The position numbers were made by a program, and so were the translations under genes. Positions 12,301-22,926 of a DNA stretch of 64,000 nucleotides are shown here, piece after piece (position 1 is the stretch's first letter; each line of letters opens with the position of its first letter). Source of the stretch: Cervus elaphus (Eukaryota; Chordata; Mammalia; Artiodactyla; Cervidae); contig NC_057834.1 in assembly GCF_910594005.1 (NCBI RefSeq), positions 43,494,537-43,558,536 of the forward strand. The letters are read 5' to 3'. The notes beneath the pieces are model-generated. The model made no database searches, was not told where the DNA came from, and saw only the letters and a list, made by a program, of their open reading frames with translations.

Positions 12301-15300
12301 ACTACTTCAGACAGGAAAAGGCCAAACCAGATCCTGCCGTTTAGTTAAGCAGACAGCCACAGTCAGAGAATAGATACCAATTCCAGCTATATTAAGCTAT
12401 TTATAGTTATTATTTTAAAGGTGGGGTTAGGAGCTTCCCTGGTGGCTCGGTGGTAAAGAATCTGCCTGCCAATGCAGGAGACACAGGTTCGATCCCTGCT
12501 CTGGGAAGAGTCCACATGCCTCAGAGCAACTGAGTTCATGAGCCACAACTACTAAGCCAGCACTCTAGAGCCCAGGAGCAGCAACTACTGAAGCCCACGT
12601 GCCCTTGAGTCAGTGCTTTGCAACAAGAGAAGCCACCACCGTGAGAAACCTGTGTACCACAACTAGAGAGTAGCCCCCGTCACTGCAACTAGAGAAGGCC
12701 CACACAGCATCAGAGACCCAGCACAGGCAAAAAAATAAAATAAAGGTGGGTTTAGATGATGATGATAGTTAGCCAGGAGCCTCAGAAATTCCGAAATTCT
12801 CTTCTTGGTCAGCCACCTTTTCCCTCTCAAAGTCTCCAAATGGAAATACATGCCTCGTGAATAGTAGATATTGAAAGAGTAGTCTTTTTACTCCTTTTGC
12901 TCAGCACGTTGAAAGTTCCATATGGAAATGAGCTAATTCTTTTAGCTCAGACGATTTATAGCACTATAGTGGGGGTGGGGAAATGGAGATGGGCTGGGGA
13001 GCTACTTTTAGCCAGTACCAAACACCAAACAAATTAAATTGGTTTTGATTTCCTAGGCCTCCCTGTTTTGTTGTTGAAAATGGTGGTAAAACCCAGTAAG
13101 AACATTTTCAGCCTAGAAGGATACACCACCTAGTGGCTGTGTGTATAAAAACAGCAAGCGAGAATAGGTGAGAGGAAGAAGGAGACAGTCTCATGAATGT
13201 GTATCAGGGACCTCTTATCAGAGTGAATAGAGCACCCCATATATATAAACTGTGCATTCTTCTTACTTTGAGTTGAAAGAAAAAGTTACAGAATTATACA
13301 AATTGAAAATAGCTTTGTTGTGTTTTTGTTGTTGTTTTTATTATTAACGTATGCTCACAATAGCTCTTTAATTCCTTTTACATTTGTTCTGATACTTCTC
13401 ATGTTTCTAGTGTCATTATTTCTACTCTGTCAATGTGTGTTTAAAGCGTAAACTTGGGACTTCTCTGGTGGTGCAGTGGCTAAGACTTCGAGCTCACAAT
13501 GCAGGGGCCCCGGGTTTGATCCCAGGTCAGGGAACTAGATCCCATGTGCCCCAACCAAGAGTCTGCATGCTGCAATGAAGATCAAAGATCTTGAGTGCTG
13601 CAACTAAGACCCAGTGTAGCCAAATATAAATAAATAAATATTTTTTAAAAATAGTATAAACTTTTTTAAACACTTGGCCAAATACAATTAACAAGATAGA
13701 CTTTCTTCCAAACCATCATATACATCCTAAAGCCAATATAATATTTTAAGATTATTTGTGCTATTTCTTCCACTCCTTTGATAAAAATTATAGTTTTACT
13801 GAGCATGTATTTATTGATTATTGATCACATGGTAAGTACTAAGCATATTGCTTAAAACATGGTCCTGGCTTTTCAGAGTGGTAGTGGGAGATGGACATGT
13901 AAGTATATGATTACAGCAAAGTAACCGGTTATGACTTCTGTGATAGAAGTCTATGTAGCAGTCCAGCAGGGAGGGCACAAAGGAAGAAGTGAGTGGGTGA
14001 TGGACCAGGGCGATTTAGGAAAGGCTTCATAGAGGAATGGTACTTGAGATCTTTCCTGACAGTTGAGAGATTATTCACCAGGTGGATATGGAGTGGGCTG
14101 TCTCTGGCAGAAGGCTGTCGAGGCAAAACGTAGACAAAAGCTCAGAAGTATAAAAGGACATGGTGCATTCAAGGAAGTATAACTAATTAAATGATGTTAG
14201 AGGGGTAGGTCACAGCCCAGGAAGTGGAGTCTTTATGCTGTGCTTAAAGAGTTTGCACTATTTTTTTTTTTTTTAATATCTATTACATTTTATTGTGTCT
14301 CTCAGTGATAGATTCTTTTTTTTTTTTAGTGGGTTTTGTCATACATTGATATGAATCAGCCATAGATTTACACGTATTCCCCATCCCGATCCCCCCTCCC
14401 ACCTCCCTCTCCACCCGATTCCTCTGGGTCTTCCCAGTGCACCAGGCCCGAGCACTTGTCTCATGCATCCCACCTGGGCTGGTGATCTGTTTCACCATAG
14501 ATAGTATACATGCTGTTCTTTTGAAATATCCCACCCTCACATTCTCCCACAGAGTTCAAAAGTCTGTTTTGTATTTCTTTGTCTCTTTTTCTGTTTTGCA
14601 TATAGGGTTATCGTTACCATCTTTCTAAATTCCATATGTATGTGTTAGTATGCTGTAATGTTCTTTATCTTTCTGGCTTACTTCACTCTGTATAAGGGGC
14701 TCCAGTTTCATCCATCTCATTAGGACTGGTTCAAATGAATTCTTTTTAACGGCTGAGTAATATTCCATGGTGTATATGTACCACAGCTTCCTTATCCATT
14801 CATCTGCTGATGGGCATCTAGGTTGCTTCCATGTCCTGGCTATTATAAACAGAAGAGTTTGCACTATTATCTAATAGATAATAACAATTCTTAAAAGAAT
14901 TTGTAGCAGGAAGCAAACATCATCAGATTTTAATTTTAGAAAAATCTTTCTGGTAGCATTGTAGAAAATGGATCATAACAATGTATGACTAGAAGTAGTG
15001 AAACCAGCATCTATTACAATAGCTCATGCTTAATAATTACTGACTAAAGGGATCCAGGTGTGGGATGGGTGAAAGGAGAGGAGTCATCAGTAACTCCCTG
15101 GTAGTTCTAATTGGGTGTTTGAGTGATAGTGTTGCTTACAAAGGTTGGAAAACAGGAAGAGTAAGTTTTAGAAGAGGTAGAAGTTCCAGAGTGTAAGGTA
15201 GTCATGGGCAGGTGACAGCCTTCAGTAGGCTGCTGGATGTGAACATAGAAATGAACAGGAAGTCTGGGCTGGAGAGGAGGATAGCTGAGTCCTGAGCATG

Positions 15301-18300
15301 TAGATAGAAGTAGATGAGATTATAATAGTAGAAGAGATAACCTGGATAGAACAGGGCTAAAATTATTTGACACAACATCAATATTTTTAAGACAGAGTTC
15401 AGAAAGTAGTGTTTTGTGAGCTGAAGGAAAAGAAGGTTTAAGGGGGAGATAAATGCACATGAATGCTGAGAAAGATGAGAACTGAAGAGTTCACTGAATT
15501 TGGCCAATTAGAAGGTCACTGTCTTTAGCCAGAGTCAGTTAGGGGAAGTAGTGTGTAGGGGTAAGGGGCATAGGCTGGAGGGCAGAAACAAGCTGGATTA
15601 CAGTGGGCTGGAAAAGAATGGAAGAAGCGTGAGGGTGATCATAGACTATTCTTTCATGAATCTTGACTATAAAAGGGAGAAGAGACTGGACTTTGTAGTA
15701 CAAATTGTAAGAAAAGTGCTTACAAATTATAAGACAGGAGCATAGAGTGGAATAACATGAGTGAGTTGGAGTGGCTATTTCCTTTTGAACTTAGCCTCTA
15801 ACTGCTTAATATACCTTGCCTGTCTTTCACACAGTCAGGGCTGGTATACACAGAGGACGAGTGGCAGAAGGAATGGAATGAACTGATCAAGCTAGCCTCA
15901 AGTGAACCCCGCATGCATCTGGGTACCAATGGAGCCAGCTGTGGTGGGTAAGTATATCTAACTGGAGGAGGAGAAAGTAATCTTTGCTGAGTCCTCAGTG
16001 TCCAGAGAGTTCTGTCCTAAGAGGGTGTTAAACAGAAAGACAGGAGAGAAGCCATGACAAGGACAAAGAAGGGTGTGACAGCATGGTATGCTCTAGGAAC
16101 CACAGGTAGTTCAGTATTGCCAGAATACAGAATATGTGATGCTGAATGATTGATGAACTAGGCAGTCCAGATTTTTGTGTGCCATACTGAGGAATTGAAA
16201 TTGTACTGTATCCAGACTTTGGGAAACTGCAGGACAAGTGACTTGGTTTCCTCAATAAACAAAGGCAAAGAAAAGAGAAAGAACCTAAGTTTAAAGACAC
16301 CTAAGAGTCGCATCAACCTGTTGGAATGTATGGATATGTATAAGACAATTGGGGAAATGTGAATAATGTCTACATTACTGTTAGGTTTTTAAAGTGTGAT
16401 ATTGATGGGATTATGGTAGTTTTTAAATTGTGATATTGATGGTATTGTGGACATCTTTAAAAATAGTCTTTATTTTTTAGAGATTGAAGCTGAAATATTC
16501 ACGGATGAAATTATGTGACATCTAGGATTTGCTCCAGAATAATCTGGTGGGGTGGAGTGGGTGTAGGGGCTGATCCCTAGGGAAATATATCAAGGTCTAG
16601 GCGTTGAACAAGATTGACCATGTATTTATGATTATTGAGGTTGAATGATGGATATATGAGAGTTTAGTGTACTATTCCTTCTAGTTTGAGTATGTTTAAA
16701 ATTAAAAAATTTTTCTAAAGTAAAAAGTTAAAAAATATAACCTATCCAAACTTTATTGTGTATAAGCGTAATTTGGGCAGTCTATTTAAAATGCAGAATT
16801 TTGGACCTCCACCCTAGGGAAGTATGGTTGCGTTGCCCAGAAATCTGCATTTGTAGCAAGCACCCAATGTTGAATGAGATTGGTTTTGGGGGCAGGAAGC
16901 CACTCAATTGTGAGTGTGTGAGTGACAGGAGCAAATTGATGTATTTGAGCACAGTGGCAGCCAAATGGCTGATGAAGTGGAGGGGGGTAGTAGTGATCCA
17001 GGAAAGAGGGGACGCGGGTGTGAGCACGAGGGGCGGCTGCAGATGTGCCAGGGGAGACACTTAAAAGATGGGATTGGTCGGGCCAGGTGATTAACTGAAG
17101 ATGCGATATAAAGAACAGTAAATATTTCACAGATTTCTGATTAAGCTACTAAGTATTAGCCAAGAGATGGGTGAGGCTGTTCTTCTTCAAGTAAGGGAAC
17201 ATCAAGAAGGGATTTTTGTTCTCTTTCCTTTTTTGTTTTTCTTTTTTGATAGGACATGATGAATGTGATATGTGGGTGGTTGTGGTGGGTCAGGTAATAA
17301 GCAGAATGAGGCTACACAGTTGTATATTGAACTACTGGATAAAGAGAGTTGGGGAAGGTTGTTGAACCAGGTAGTTATTAAGAGGGGTTACTTCCCAATT
17401 CTGAGCACTACTTTAACCCTCAAACCTTCACATTTCTTTTCTTGAATTTCCCAGTCTGTGAAATGGAGGTGGAAATAGCCACGCTAGCATAAAATAATCA
17501 GCTGTGTCTATGGCAGCCTTCAGAATGGAAAATAGGAAATGGACATTTTTTTTCCTCTTTGCAGAACTGGTCTTCAGAGGTCTCTTGATTTGTTTTCTTC
17601 CCTCTCCCTTCCACTGCATCCCTTCCATTCTCTCCCCTCCTACAACTCTAGGGTGGAGAGTTCAGAAGAGCCCGTGTATGAGAGTCTAGAAGAATTCCAC
17701 GTCTTCGTCCTTGCCCATGTGCTTAGGAGGCCCATAGTCGTCGTGGCGGACACCATGCTGAGGGACTCTGGTGGGGAAGGTGAGCCAAGCAGTCCTCACT
17801 CTACCATGAGCAGCCCTGTCTGCACCGGGGATAAATGACCCTCGGGGAAAAACACAGTGTAAATTAGAACAATGCACAGTTCTCACAGAGTCAGAGTAAA
17901 GCTGCTGCTGCTAAGTCACTTCAGTCGTGTCCGACTCTGTGCGACCCCATAGACGGCAGCCCACCAGGCTCTGCCGTCCCTGGGATTCTCCAGGCAAGAG
18001 TACTGGAGTGGGTTGCCATTGCCTTCTCTGCGAGTAAAGCAGTTGAGGTTAATTGATGAAACTTCTTAGGAAAGAATTATTAAACACAGGTTGGACTGAA
18101 AGGGGGGCTCAATTGACAGAGTTGGATGGAGAGATTTCCCACTAGGCAAGAATATAGCCATAATAATAATCTGTGATTTCCTGCAGCATTCGCCCCTATT
18201 CCCTTTGGGGGAATCTACCTGCCCTTGGAGGTTCCAGCCAGCCAGTGTCACCGCTCCCCTCTGGTGCTCGCCTACGATCAGGCCCACTTTTCTGCACTTG

Positions 18301-21300
18301 TGTCCATGGAGCAGAAGGAGAATGCCAAGGAACAAGGTACAGAATGCAGTGTCTGGGTCTCTGGTGTCTTTTGGTCTGCTTTATTTTCACTTAGAAGAAC
18401 TGAAATGAGAGAGGATGGAGGAGGAAAGAACTGAATGACATGCAAGCCCAGACAGAGCATGTTGATGCTGTTTTCTTAAGCTCTAAGATAAACAGAGTTT
18501 TGTTTTGTTTTTTAAAAAAAAAGGCTCGGGGGGAAACTCAGCCTGTGTTCCCTGATCTGGAGTAAAGAAGCTTATACATTAAGGTCAAGAACTTTCCAAA
18601 TGATGCTTTGCTCTATTTTCCTTAATAATGACTTTGAATTCCCTGAATTCACTTTAATTGGCAGGAACATCATGGGTGCTAGCTGACTGGTGGGAAGTCA
18701 TGGAGATAAGTGGCCTAAATTGTGTTCTGAGTAATAAGGGAAACCCTGCCTGTTATTTTTTTCTGCTAAGACAATTCATCATTAAGAACTGAGATGTGAC
18801 TACAGTTAGAGACCTTTGGTATGATTCAGCTGCCTTTTTCCTGGAGTCAGTCTGTGTTCAGTTGCCTTCATCTTTCCTCAAGAAGACTCCTTGATCGTAT
18901 GTGTGTTTCCTCCCCAGCTGTGATCCCACTTACAGATTCAGAGCATAAGCTGCTGCCTTTGCACTTTGCTGTGGACCCTGGAAAGGGCTGGGAGTGGGGC
19001 AAAGATGACAATGACAATGTCCGATTGGCGAGGTGAGGCACGCCTAGCCTTTCCATCTGCTTTGTAGCTTCGATCTCTTCCACATGCAGCGTCCGTCTCC
19101 CGGGGATTTTCCTCAGCTCAGGGGTGGAGATGGCCACATCCTAGTTCCAGTGTCTTCAGGAAGATGGAGAGGTGGGAGACATATTGGGCACCTGGACTCT
19201 TGCCGCTGCTTTTTCTTCCCATGAAACGGAAGGGAATCCTGGGATCTGTTTATAGCGTGAGGCGCATTCTCACAGAATCCCCAGAACAGTGGTCAGGGAA
19301 TCGAGATGATCAGATCACACTTCTCCCAGCCCAAATGAGAAGGGTTTTAAATAGCTGATCAAAATCATTTGCTCTAGACTTTTGCATTTTTGGGGGAACT
19401 TAAATGGCAAGAAAAATATGTTCTCCCCACCACCACCCCGATTTCCCTGAAGTTGGCTTCCTCCTACTTCCAGAGCTTTCTGTGAAGAGCTTAGGAGCGT
19501 AAAAGCTCCTGAGCTTTCTGTGAAGAGCTTAGGAGTGTAAAAGCTCCTTTCTCACCTCTTATCCAGTGCTGCCTTCTTTGGGCTCCTGAAACTGGAGCCA
19601 ACTGGGAAGATTGTGTTTAAAAAAAAAAAAAGAGTTTATGACTTTTTAAGTAAGTTCTCACCTAATTGTCAGAAGCGCCTTCTAAGTAATAAAGCAACAA
19701 TAATAGTGGGTACTGTTTAGTAAGTATTTCCTATTTTCCAGGCCCTGAGCTGGGCCCTTTCTCAGTACTATTTTAATCTTCACAACAGCCCTACAGGATA
19801 GATACTATTATCTATACTCATTATCAACCCCTACTGAGTTTCAGGGAGGTTGAAGTGACTTGCTCAAGATTATAAAGCTTAGTAACTGGTGCAGCCATAA
19901 TTCAAATCAGCCCTGAGTTCTCAGCCATATAGGCTTCTCCCACCCTGCCTCCCAACTGGATCACACTGCTTTGCTGTTTAAAGGCCAGAGTTCTTTGAAA
20001 TTCTTTTTTTTCTCCTTTTCACAGTGTAATCCTATCCCTAGAGGTCAAATTGCATTTGCTGCATGGCTACATGAACGTGAAGTGGATCCCAGTGTCCTCC
20101 GATGCACAGGTGAGGCTTCTCCCACTCCACCCTGGCATGTCCTCCTTTTCATGTCAGGGAGAACAAGGAAATTTGGTGGTGGTCTCCTTCCGAGTCTCTT
20201 CGGGATAGTGGCTTACGATTCAATATCAGGAGTAACTGGAAAATACCAGAGAAATTCCAAAAGAGACTTTTCCTGCCTTTCTGCCTGTTAGTGCCCTTTG
20301 TTTTCTACATCTTCTCACCAACCAGGCTCTGCTTTCTGATGCTAAACACATTCTTCAGGAGAAGTTTTCTTGAACTTGAGATTGTTATTACTTTATTCTA
20401 AGCCCTCTGTACATAGACCTCTGTGTTGGGCACTGGAAGAGATAGAATAGCTTAAAGAGCTCCTGATCTAGTAGGTTCTGAGGATGTCATTATCCATAGA
20501 ACAGGAACACAGGAGCAAGGGCCAACTGATGGACTCTGGTGCTGAATGTCTGAAAGTGGATGCAGAATGGTTAAGACTTGGGGTGTTTATTCAAAACTTC
20601 CTTGAGATTAACTTTGGGCAGAATCTGGCATAGAGAAATTTATAATAAACGCCATTCTAGTGTCTACAGAATATTCTCCCACCTTACCCAGAGGCTATGT
20701 ATTTGTATAGTTGCACATTGTTCTAGAAGAGCAAAATCTAGTCTTCATTTTGCTTCCTTATTACAGAAGGGCATCACGTTGCAGGGGGGGAGATAAAAGC
20801 TAGACATTAGATACACTTTTCCCTGGTTCATGGGGGAGCTGGTGAGCTGGGGAAGGACAGTGCCCTCCTGGGTGATCCTTCCCCTCATGAGAGCAGCGCT
20901 TTTCTGGAACCTGGCAGTCATTCCAAGGAAGGAGTTCATTGGGGTGTTACCACCCCTCTCCACATGGTTAATTCCTATAGCAACAGCTGCAGAAGGCCCC
21001 ATGAGCCAGGTGGATGGGCCGGAGGTTCCTGGGGGCTTCCTTCAACCTAGGCCAATGGAATAACTGTCAGCCATTTTTTTTAATTTAATTTTTTTTATTA
21101 AAGTATAGTTGATTTACAGTGTTGTGCCAATCTCCACTGTACAGCAGAGTGACTCAGTTATACACATATAGACATTCTTTTTTTAGATATTCATTTCCAT
21201 TATGGTTTATCACAGGATCTTTTCCATTATGGTTTATCACAGGATATTGAATGTATTTCCCTGCGCCATACAGAAAGACCTTGTTTATCTGTTCTGTATC

Positions 21301-22533
21301 TGTCAACCATCTTGTCTCTTCCAGGCTCCACTGGCCCAGCCTGAGTCCCCGACAGCCTCAGCTGGAGATGAGCCCCGGTCCACTCCTGAGTCTGGGGAAT
21401 CAGACAAAGAGTCAGTTGGCAGCAGCTCTGCCAGCAATGAGGGCAGCAAGAGGAAAGAGAAGTCAAAGCGAGATCGGGAAAAGGACAAGAAGAGAGCAGA
21501 TTCTGTGGCTAACAAACTGGGCAGCTTTGGCAAAACCTTGGGCAGCAAGCTCAAGAAGAACATGGGAGGCCTGATGCACGGCAAGGGTTCTAAGCCTGGA
21601 GGGGTGGGAGCAGGGTCGGGGGTAAGCAGTGGCACTGAGACGCTGGAGAAGAAGAAGAAAAACTCACTGAAGAGTTGGAAGGGTGGCAAGGAGGAGGCAG
21701 CTGGGGATGGGCCTGTATCTGAGAAGCCCACATCTGAGTCTGTTGGTAATGGAGGGAGCAGGTATAGCCAGGAGGTGATGCAAAGCCTGAGCATTATGAG
21801 GATTGCAATGCAAGGGGAGGGGAAGTTTATTTTTGTTGGCACCCTGAAGATGGGTCACCGCCACCAGTATCAGGAGGAGATGATCCAGCGCTACCTCACT
21901 GATGCTGAGGAGAGATTCCTGGCAGAGCAGAAGCAGAAGGAGGCAGAGAGGAAGATCATGAATGGAGGGGTAGGGAGTGGGCCGCCTCCAGCCAAAAAGC
22001 CAGAGCCAGATGGTGGGGAGGAGCTGCTGACTGCCCCTCCAGCAGAATCCAAGGCAGTGGCATTCTCTACCGGCTACCCTGGTGGCTTTACTATCCCTCG
22101 GCCTTCTGGGGGTGGAGTCCACTGCCAGGAACCCCGGAGGCAGTTGGCAGGGGGGCCATGTGGGGGGGGCCTACCACCATATGCCACCTTCCCCAGACAG
22201 TGCCCTCCTGGGCGACCCTACCCCCACCAGGACAGCATCCCTTCTCTGGAGCCAGGCAGTCACTCCAAGGATGGAGCTCACAGGGGTGCACCGTTAGCAC
22301 CCCACTTCCGCGTGGCTGATTCCTATAGCAACGGCTACAGAGAGCCCCCTGAGCCAGATGGATGGGCTGGAGGTCCCCGGGGGCTTCCCCCAACCCAGAC
22401 CAAGTGCAAACAACCGAACTGCAGCTTCTACGGACACCCTGAAACAAACAACTTCTGCTCCTGCTGTTACAGGGAAGAACTGAGGAGAAGGGAACGGGAA
22501 CCGGGTGGGGAGCTGCTGGTGCACAGGTTCTGA
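796..22533 (+). CDS. OTUD7B: OTUD7B (Cezanne) OTU-family deubiquitinase, complete CDS in 11 exons
   Basis: Coding exons: 796-880, 5330-5518, 7451-7678, 9125-9226, 11358-11485, 15835-15947, 17652-17779, 18187-18336, 18918-19032, 20025-20109, 21325-22533. All junctions are GT/AG and in phase; they sum to 2532 nt, 843 codons plus stop, the known human length. The protein is a deubiquitinase preferring Lys11-linked chains (family knowledge), acting in NF-kB and cell-cycle control. An N-terminal UBA-like segment starts MTLDMDAVLSDF. The OTU core carries the catalytic loop TGDGNCLLHA with Cys194 and Asp191, and the histidine motif YDQAHFSALV with His358. A basic Ser/Lys-rich linker follows. A C-terminal A20-type zinc finger has Cys802, Cys807, Cys819 and Cys822. 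The start at 796 lies 65 nt into an exon whose acceptor is at 730; upstream exons are outside the window. Codon 180, near the active site, reads Cys where I recall Ser in human. Confidence 0.97.
3309..3855 (-). mobile_element. RTE-BovB LINE 3' fragment
   Basis: On the minus strand this encodes the C-terminal part of BovB reverse transcriptase (ILKEISPGCSLEGLMLKLK, FGHLMRR, RRRRGRQRMRWLDGIT). It ends in the typical TTCAGTTCAGTTCAG tail (reverse complement of the ACTGAA repeat). It is heavily 5'-truncated and broken. It splits an older repeat; the flanks ATTGTAAAG and ATTATAAAG may be its target-site duplication. Confidence 0.9.
3965..4500. repeat. Old mammalian interspersed repeat, family unassigned, plus a MIR
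   Basis: Noncoding strings such as GACATTTGAGCAAATACC and GGCCAGTATGACTGATGCAG recall a widespread degenerate mammalian repeat I cannot name with confidence. A MIR-like core (GTGCCAAACATTGTTTTAAG, then a TTTAATCTTAATAACAGC stretch) lies at about 4,230-4,390. Related copies occur at about 2,140-2,470 and 49,813-50,330. Confidence 0.45.
5855..6290 (+). mobile_element. Old LINE-1 fragment
   Basis: The sequence resembles the L1 ORF2 end and 3'UTR, with the 'TGGTTAAATAAATGGTAATC ... GTGGAATACTTTGCAGCCAT' pattern. It is heavily mutated and has no reading frame. It lies in OTUD7B intron 2. Confidence 0.65.
6800..6980 (-). mobile_element. AT-rich tract and L1 3'UTR fragment
   Basis: An AT-only tract (6,815-6,890) is followed by GAATAATTGCTTTACAATG ... 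GCTGTACAATGTGAATCAGC, a string common in artiodactyl L1 3' regions. The element lies in reverse orientation. Confidence 0.55.
8715..8940. mobile_element. MER5-type hAT DNA transposon relic
   Basis: Strings of the MER5 family are visible in order: TTGACATCTAAGACC, TTCTTTGTTGTG, GTTTAGCAGCC, ATGTTGCCATATATCCC and AAATTGGCCCCACTTAAGAACC. It is ancient and nonautonomous, in OTUD7B intron 3. Confidence 0.6.
9343..9372. repeat. (TG)n microsatellite
   Basis: An uninterrupted TG dinucleotide run of about 15 units, 116 nt after the OTUD7B exon 4 donor. Probably length-polymorphic. Confidence 0.9.
9640..10430 (-). mobile_element. L1 3' fragments (two families)
   Basis: The first part (about 9,660-9,830) has the artiodactyl L1 string GGATAATTGCTTTACAATATTG ... 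CATGAATCAGCC. The second part (about 9,850-10,430) has older L1M-type strings such as TGATGTAATTGACATACAGC and AACATCCATCATCTCATAC. No coding capacity remains. Confidence 0.6.
10536..10674 (-). mobile_element. CHR-type tRNA-derived SINE
   Basis: Reverse orientation, recognised from GAATTGAACCCAGGCTCTCAGC and the terminal ACCACTGGACTGCCAGGGAA block. Confidence 0.8.
10723..10840 (+). mobile_element. CHR-type tRNA-derived SINE
   Basis: Starts GGGACTTCCTGTTGGCCCAG, contains the B-box-like GGTTCGATCCCTGG, and ends in an A-rich tail CAAAACAAAACAG. Confidence 0.85.
11104..11323 (-). mobile_element. Bov-tA SINE just upstream of OTUD7B exon 5
   Basis: Full Bov-tA structure in reverse: TTGTGTCCGACTCTTTGTGA near the left end and TGAGCCACCAGGGAAGC at the right. 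It is bounded by a 10-bp direct repeat AAGGTGTCTT (11,094-11,103 and 11,324-11,333). The right copy ends 24 nt before the exon 5 start. Confidence 0.95.
12430..12740 (+). mobile_element. CHR-type long SINE with target-site duplication
   Basis: Begins GAGCTTCCCTGGTGGCTCGG, has GGTTCGATCCCTGC, then the long CHR body with CAACAAGAGAAGCCACCACC, and ends in an A-rich tail. Flanks TAAAGGTGGGGTTA (12,416) and TAAAGGTGGGTTTA (12,741) match at 13 of 14 bases. Confidence 0.88.
13457..13650 (+). mobile_element. CHR-type SINE
   Basis: Starts GGGACTTCTCTGGTGGTGCAG and contains GGGTTTGATCCCAGGTCAGG. Ends in a TAAATAAATAAATA tail. In OTUD7B intron 5. Confidence 0.85.
14263..14852 (-). mobile_element. 5'-truncated LINE-1 with perfect 16-bp target-site duplication
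   Basis: The minus strand encodes the C-terminal end of L1 ORF2p (ADEWIRKLWYIYTMEYYSAV, MRWMKLEPLIQSEVSQKDKE). It then has a degenerate 3'UTR and a poly-T (poly-A in element sense). It is bracketed by identical 16-mers AAGAGTTTGCACTATT at 14,247-14,262 and 14,853-14,868. The intact ORF2 end and the identical flanks mark it as relatively young. Confidence 0.95.
17903..18031 (-). mobile_element. Truncated Bov-tA SINE
   Basis: Reverse orientation: CAGTCGTGTCCGACTCTGTG through GAGTGGGTTGCCATTGCC. Bracketed by a 9-bp duplication GAGTAAAGC (17,894 and 18,032). It lies in the short intron between OTUD7B exons 7 and 8, about 155 nt before exon 8. Confidence 0.9.
19473..19548. repeat. Two-copy 38-bp tandem duplication with internal hairpin
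   Basis: Units 19,473-19,510 and 19,511-19,548 differ at one base (GAGCG versus GAGTG). Each ends in AGGAGY-GTAAAA-GCTCCT, an inverted repeat able to form a 5-6 bp stem with a short loop. In OTUD7B intron 9. Confidence 0.9.
19695..19945 (+). repeat. MIR SINE relic
   Basis: Classic MIR order: ATTTCCTATTTTCCAGGCCC, TTTTAATCTTCACAACAGCC, GACTTGCTCAAGATTATAAAGC. Ancient and degenerate. Confidence 0.75.
20856..21058 (+). pseudogene. Diverged intronic copy of part of OTUD7B exon 11
   Basis: This intron 10 segment aligns collinearly with 22,196-22,408 of the last OTUD7B exon. Both share GACAGTGCCCTCCTGGG at the start and ATTCCTATAGCAAC in the middle. Over the final 93 bp I count about 17 differences, nearly all transitions (about 82% identity). 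In the exon's frame the last third is open (VNSYSNS..., WAGG) until a TAG near the end. It has no acceptor/donor pair that would make it an exon. A weaker resemblance may extend upstream to about 20,766. Confidence 0.8.
21075..21299 (-). mobile_element. L1 3'UTR fragment abutting the OTUD7B exon 11 acceptor
   Basis: Poly-T at the left, then GTATAGTTGATTTACAGTG ... GTTATACACATATAGACATTC and TTTATCACAGGATATTGAATG, all L1 3'UTR strings. Imperfect 11-bp flanks CTGTCAGCCAT (21,064) and CTGTCAACCAT (21,300) look like its target-site duplication. A 27-bp internal tandem (21,194 and 21,221) is present. The right flank ends 14 nt before exon 11. Confidence 0.85.
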
Positions 22534-22920
22534 ACGGGAAACCTTGGAGGGCAAGGGGGCTAAACAAAGAACGTTAAGTCAATTAATTGGCTCATAAGAC
22601 CCAGCTCCCATGTTGATGGGGCGAATGCAGTAATGTTGGTGTGAATCTGGCTGGAAACTCTTAAGTGTATATACTCTGAAGAGCTGCCAGGCTGGCAAGA
22701 GCAGGTCAGGGCTGCATGGTGCCTCGAGGGCTATACTGGTCCTTTGCCGATCTTGACTTGATGGTACTGAGGAGGTACAAGGGGAGAAAGATGATAATTG
22801 TGTGTCATAACCCCTTGGGTCCATCCCAGGCCTAAGGGAAAGTGTAAGGGAAGATTCGGTGTGGGGGTGGGTAGGTGGGCAGAAGTCTGGGGGAGGAACT
22901 GGCAAAGGAGGTTCTCAGTC

Positions 22921-22926
22921 AATAAA
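22921..22926 (+). terminator. OTUD7B: Proximal polyadenylation signal AATAAA of OTUD7B
   Basis: A canonical AATAAA lies about 390 nt after the stop codon. It would give a short 3'UTR isoform. The downstream sequence is A-rich at first, with a T-rich stretch around 22,945, so its strength is uncertain. Confidence 0.5.

Noticed and set aside
14625..14864. A 79-codon minus-strand ORF with a good protein-like sequence
   Set aside because: It is the end of L1 ORF2p inside the dated L1 insertion.
21303..22567. Long minus-strand ORFs (up to 179 codons) opposite OTUD7B exon 11
   Set aside because: Shadow frames of a long GC-rich coding exon. The + strand frame carries the conserved protein including the A20 finger.
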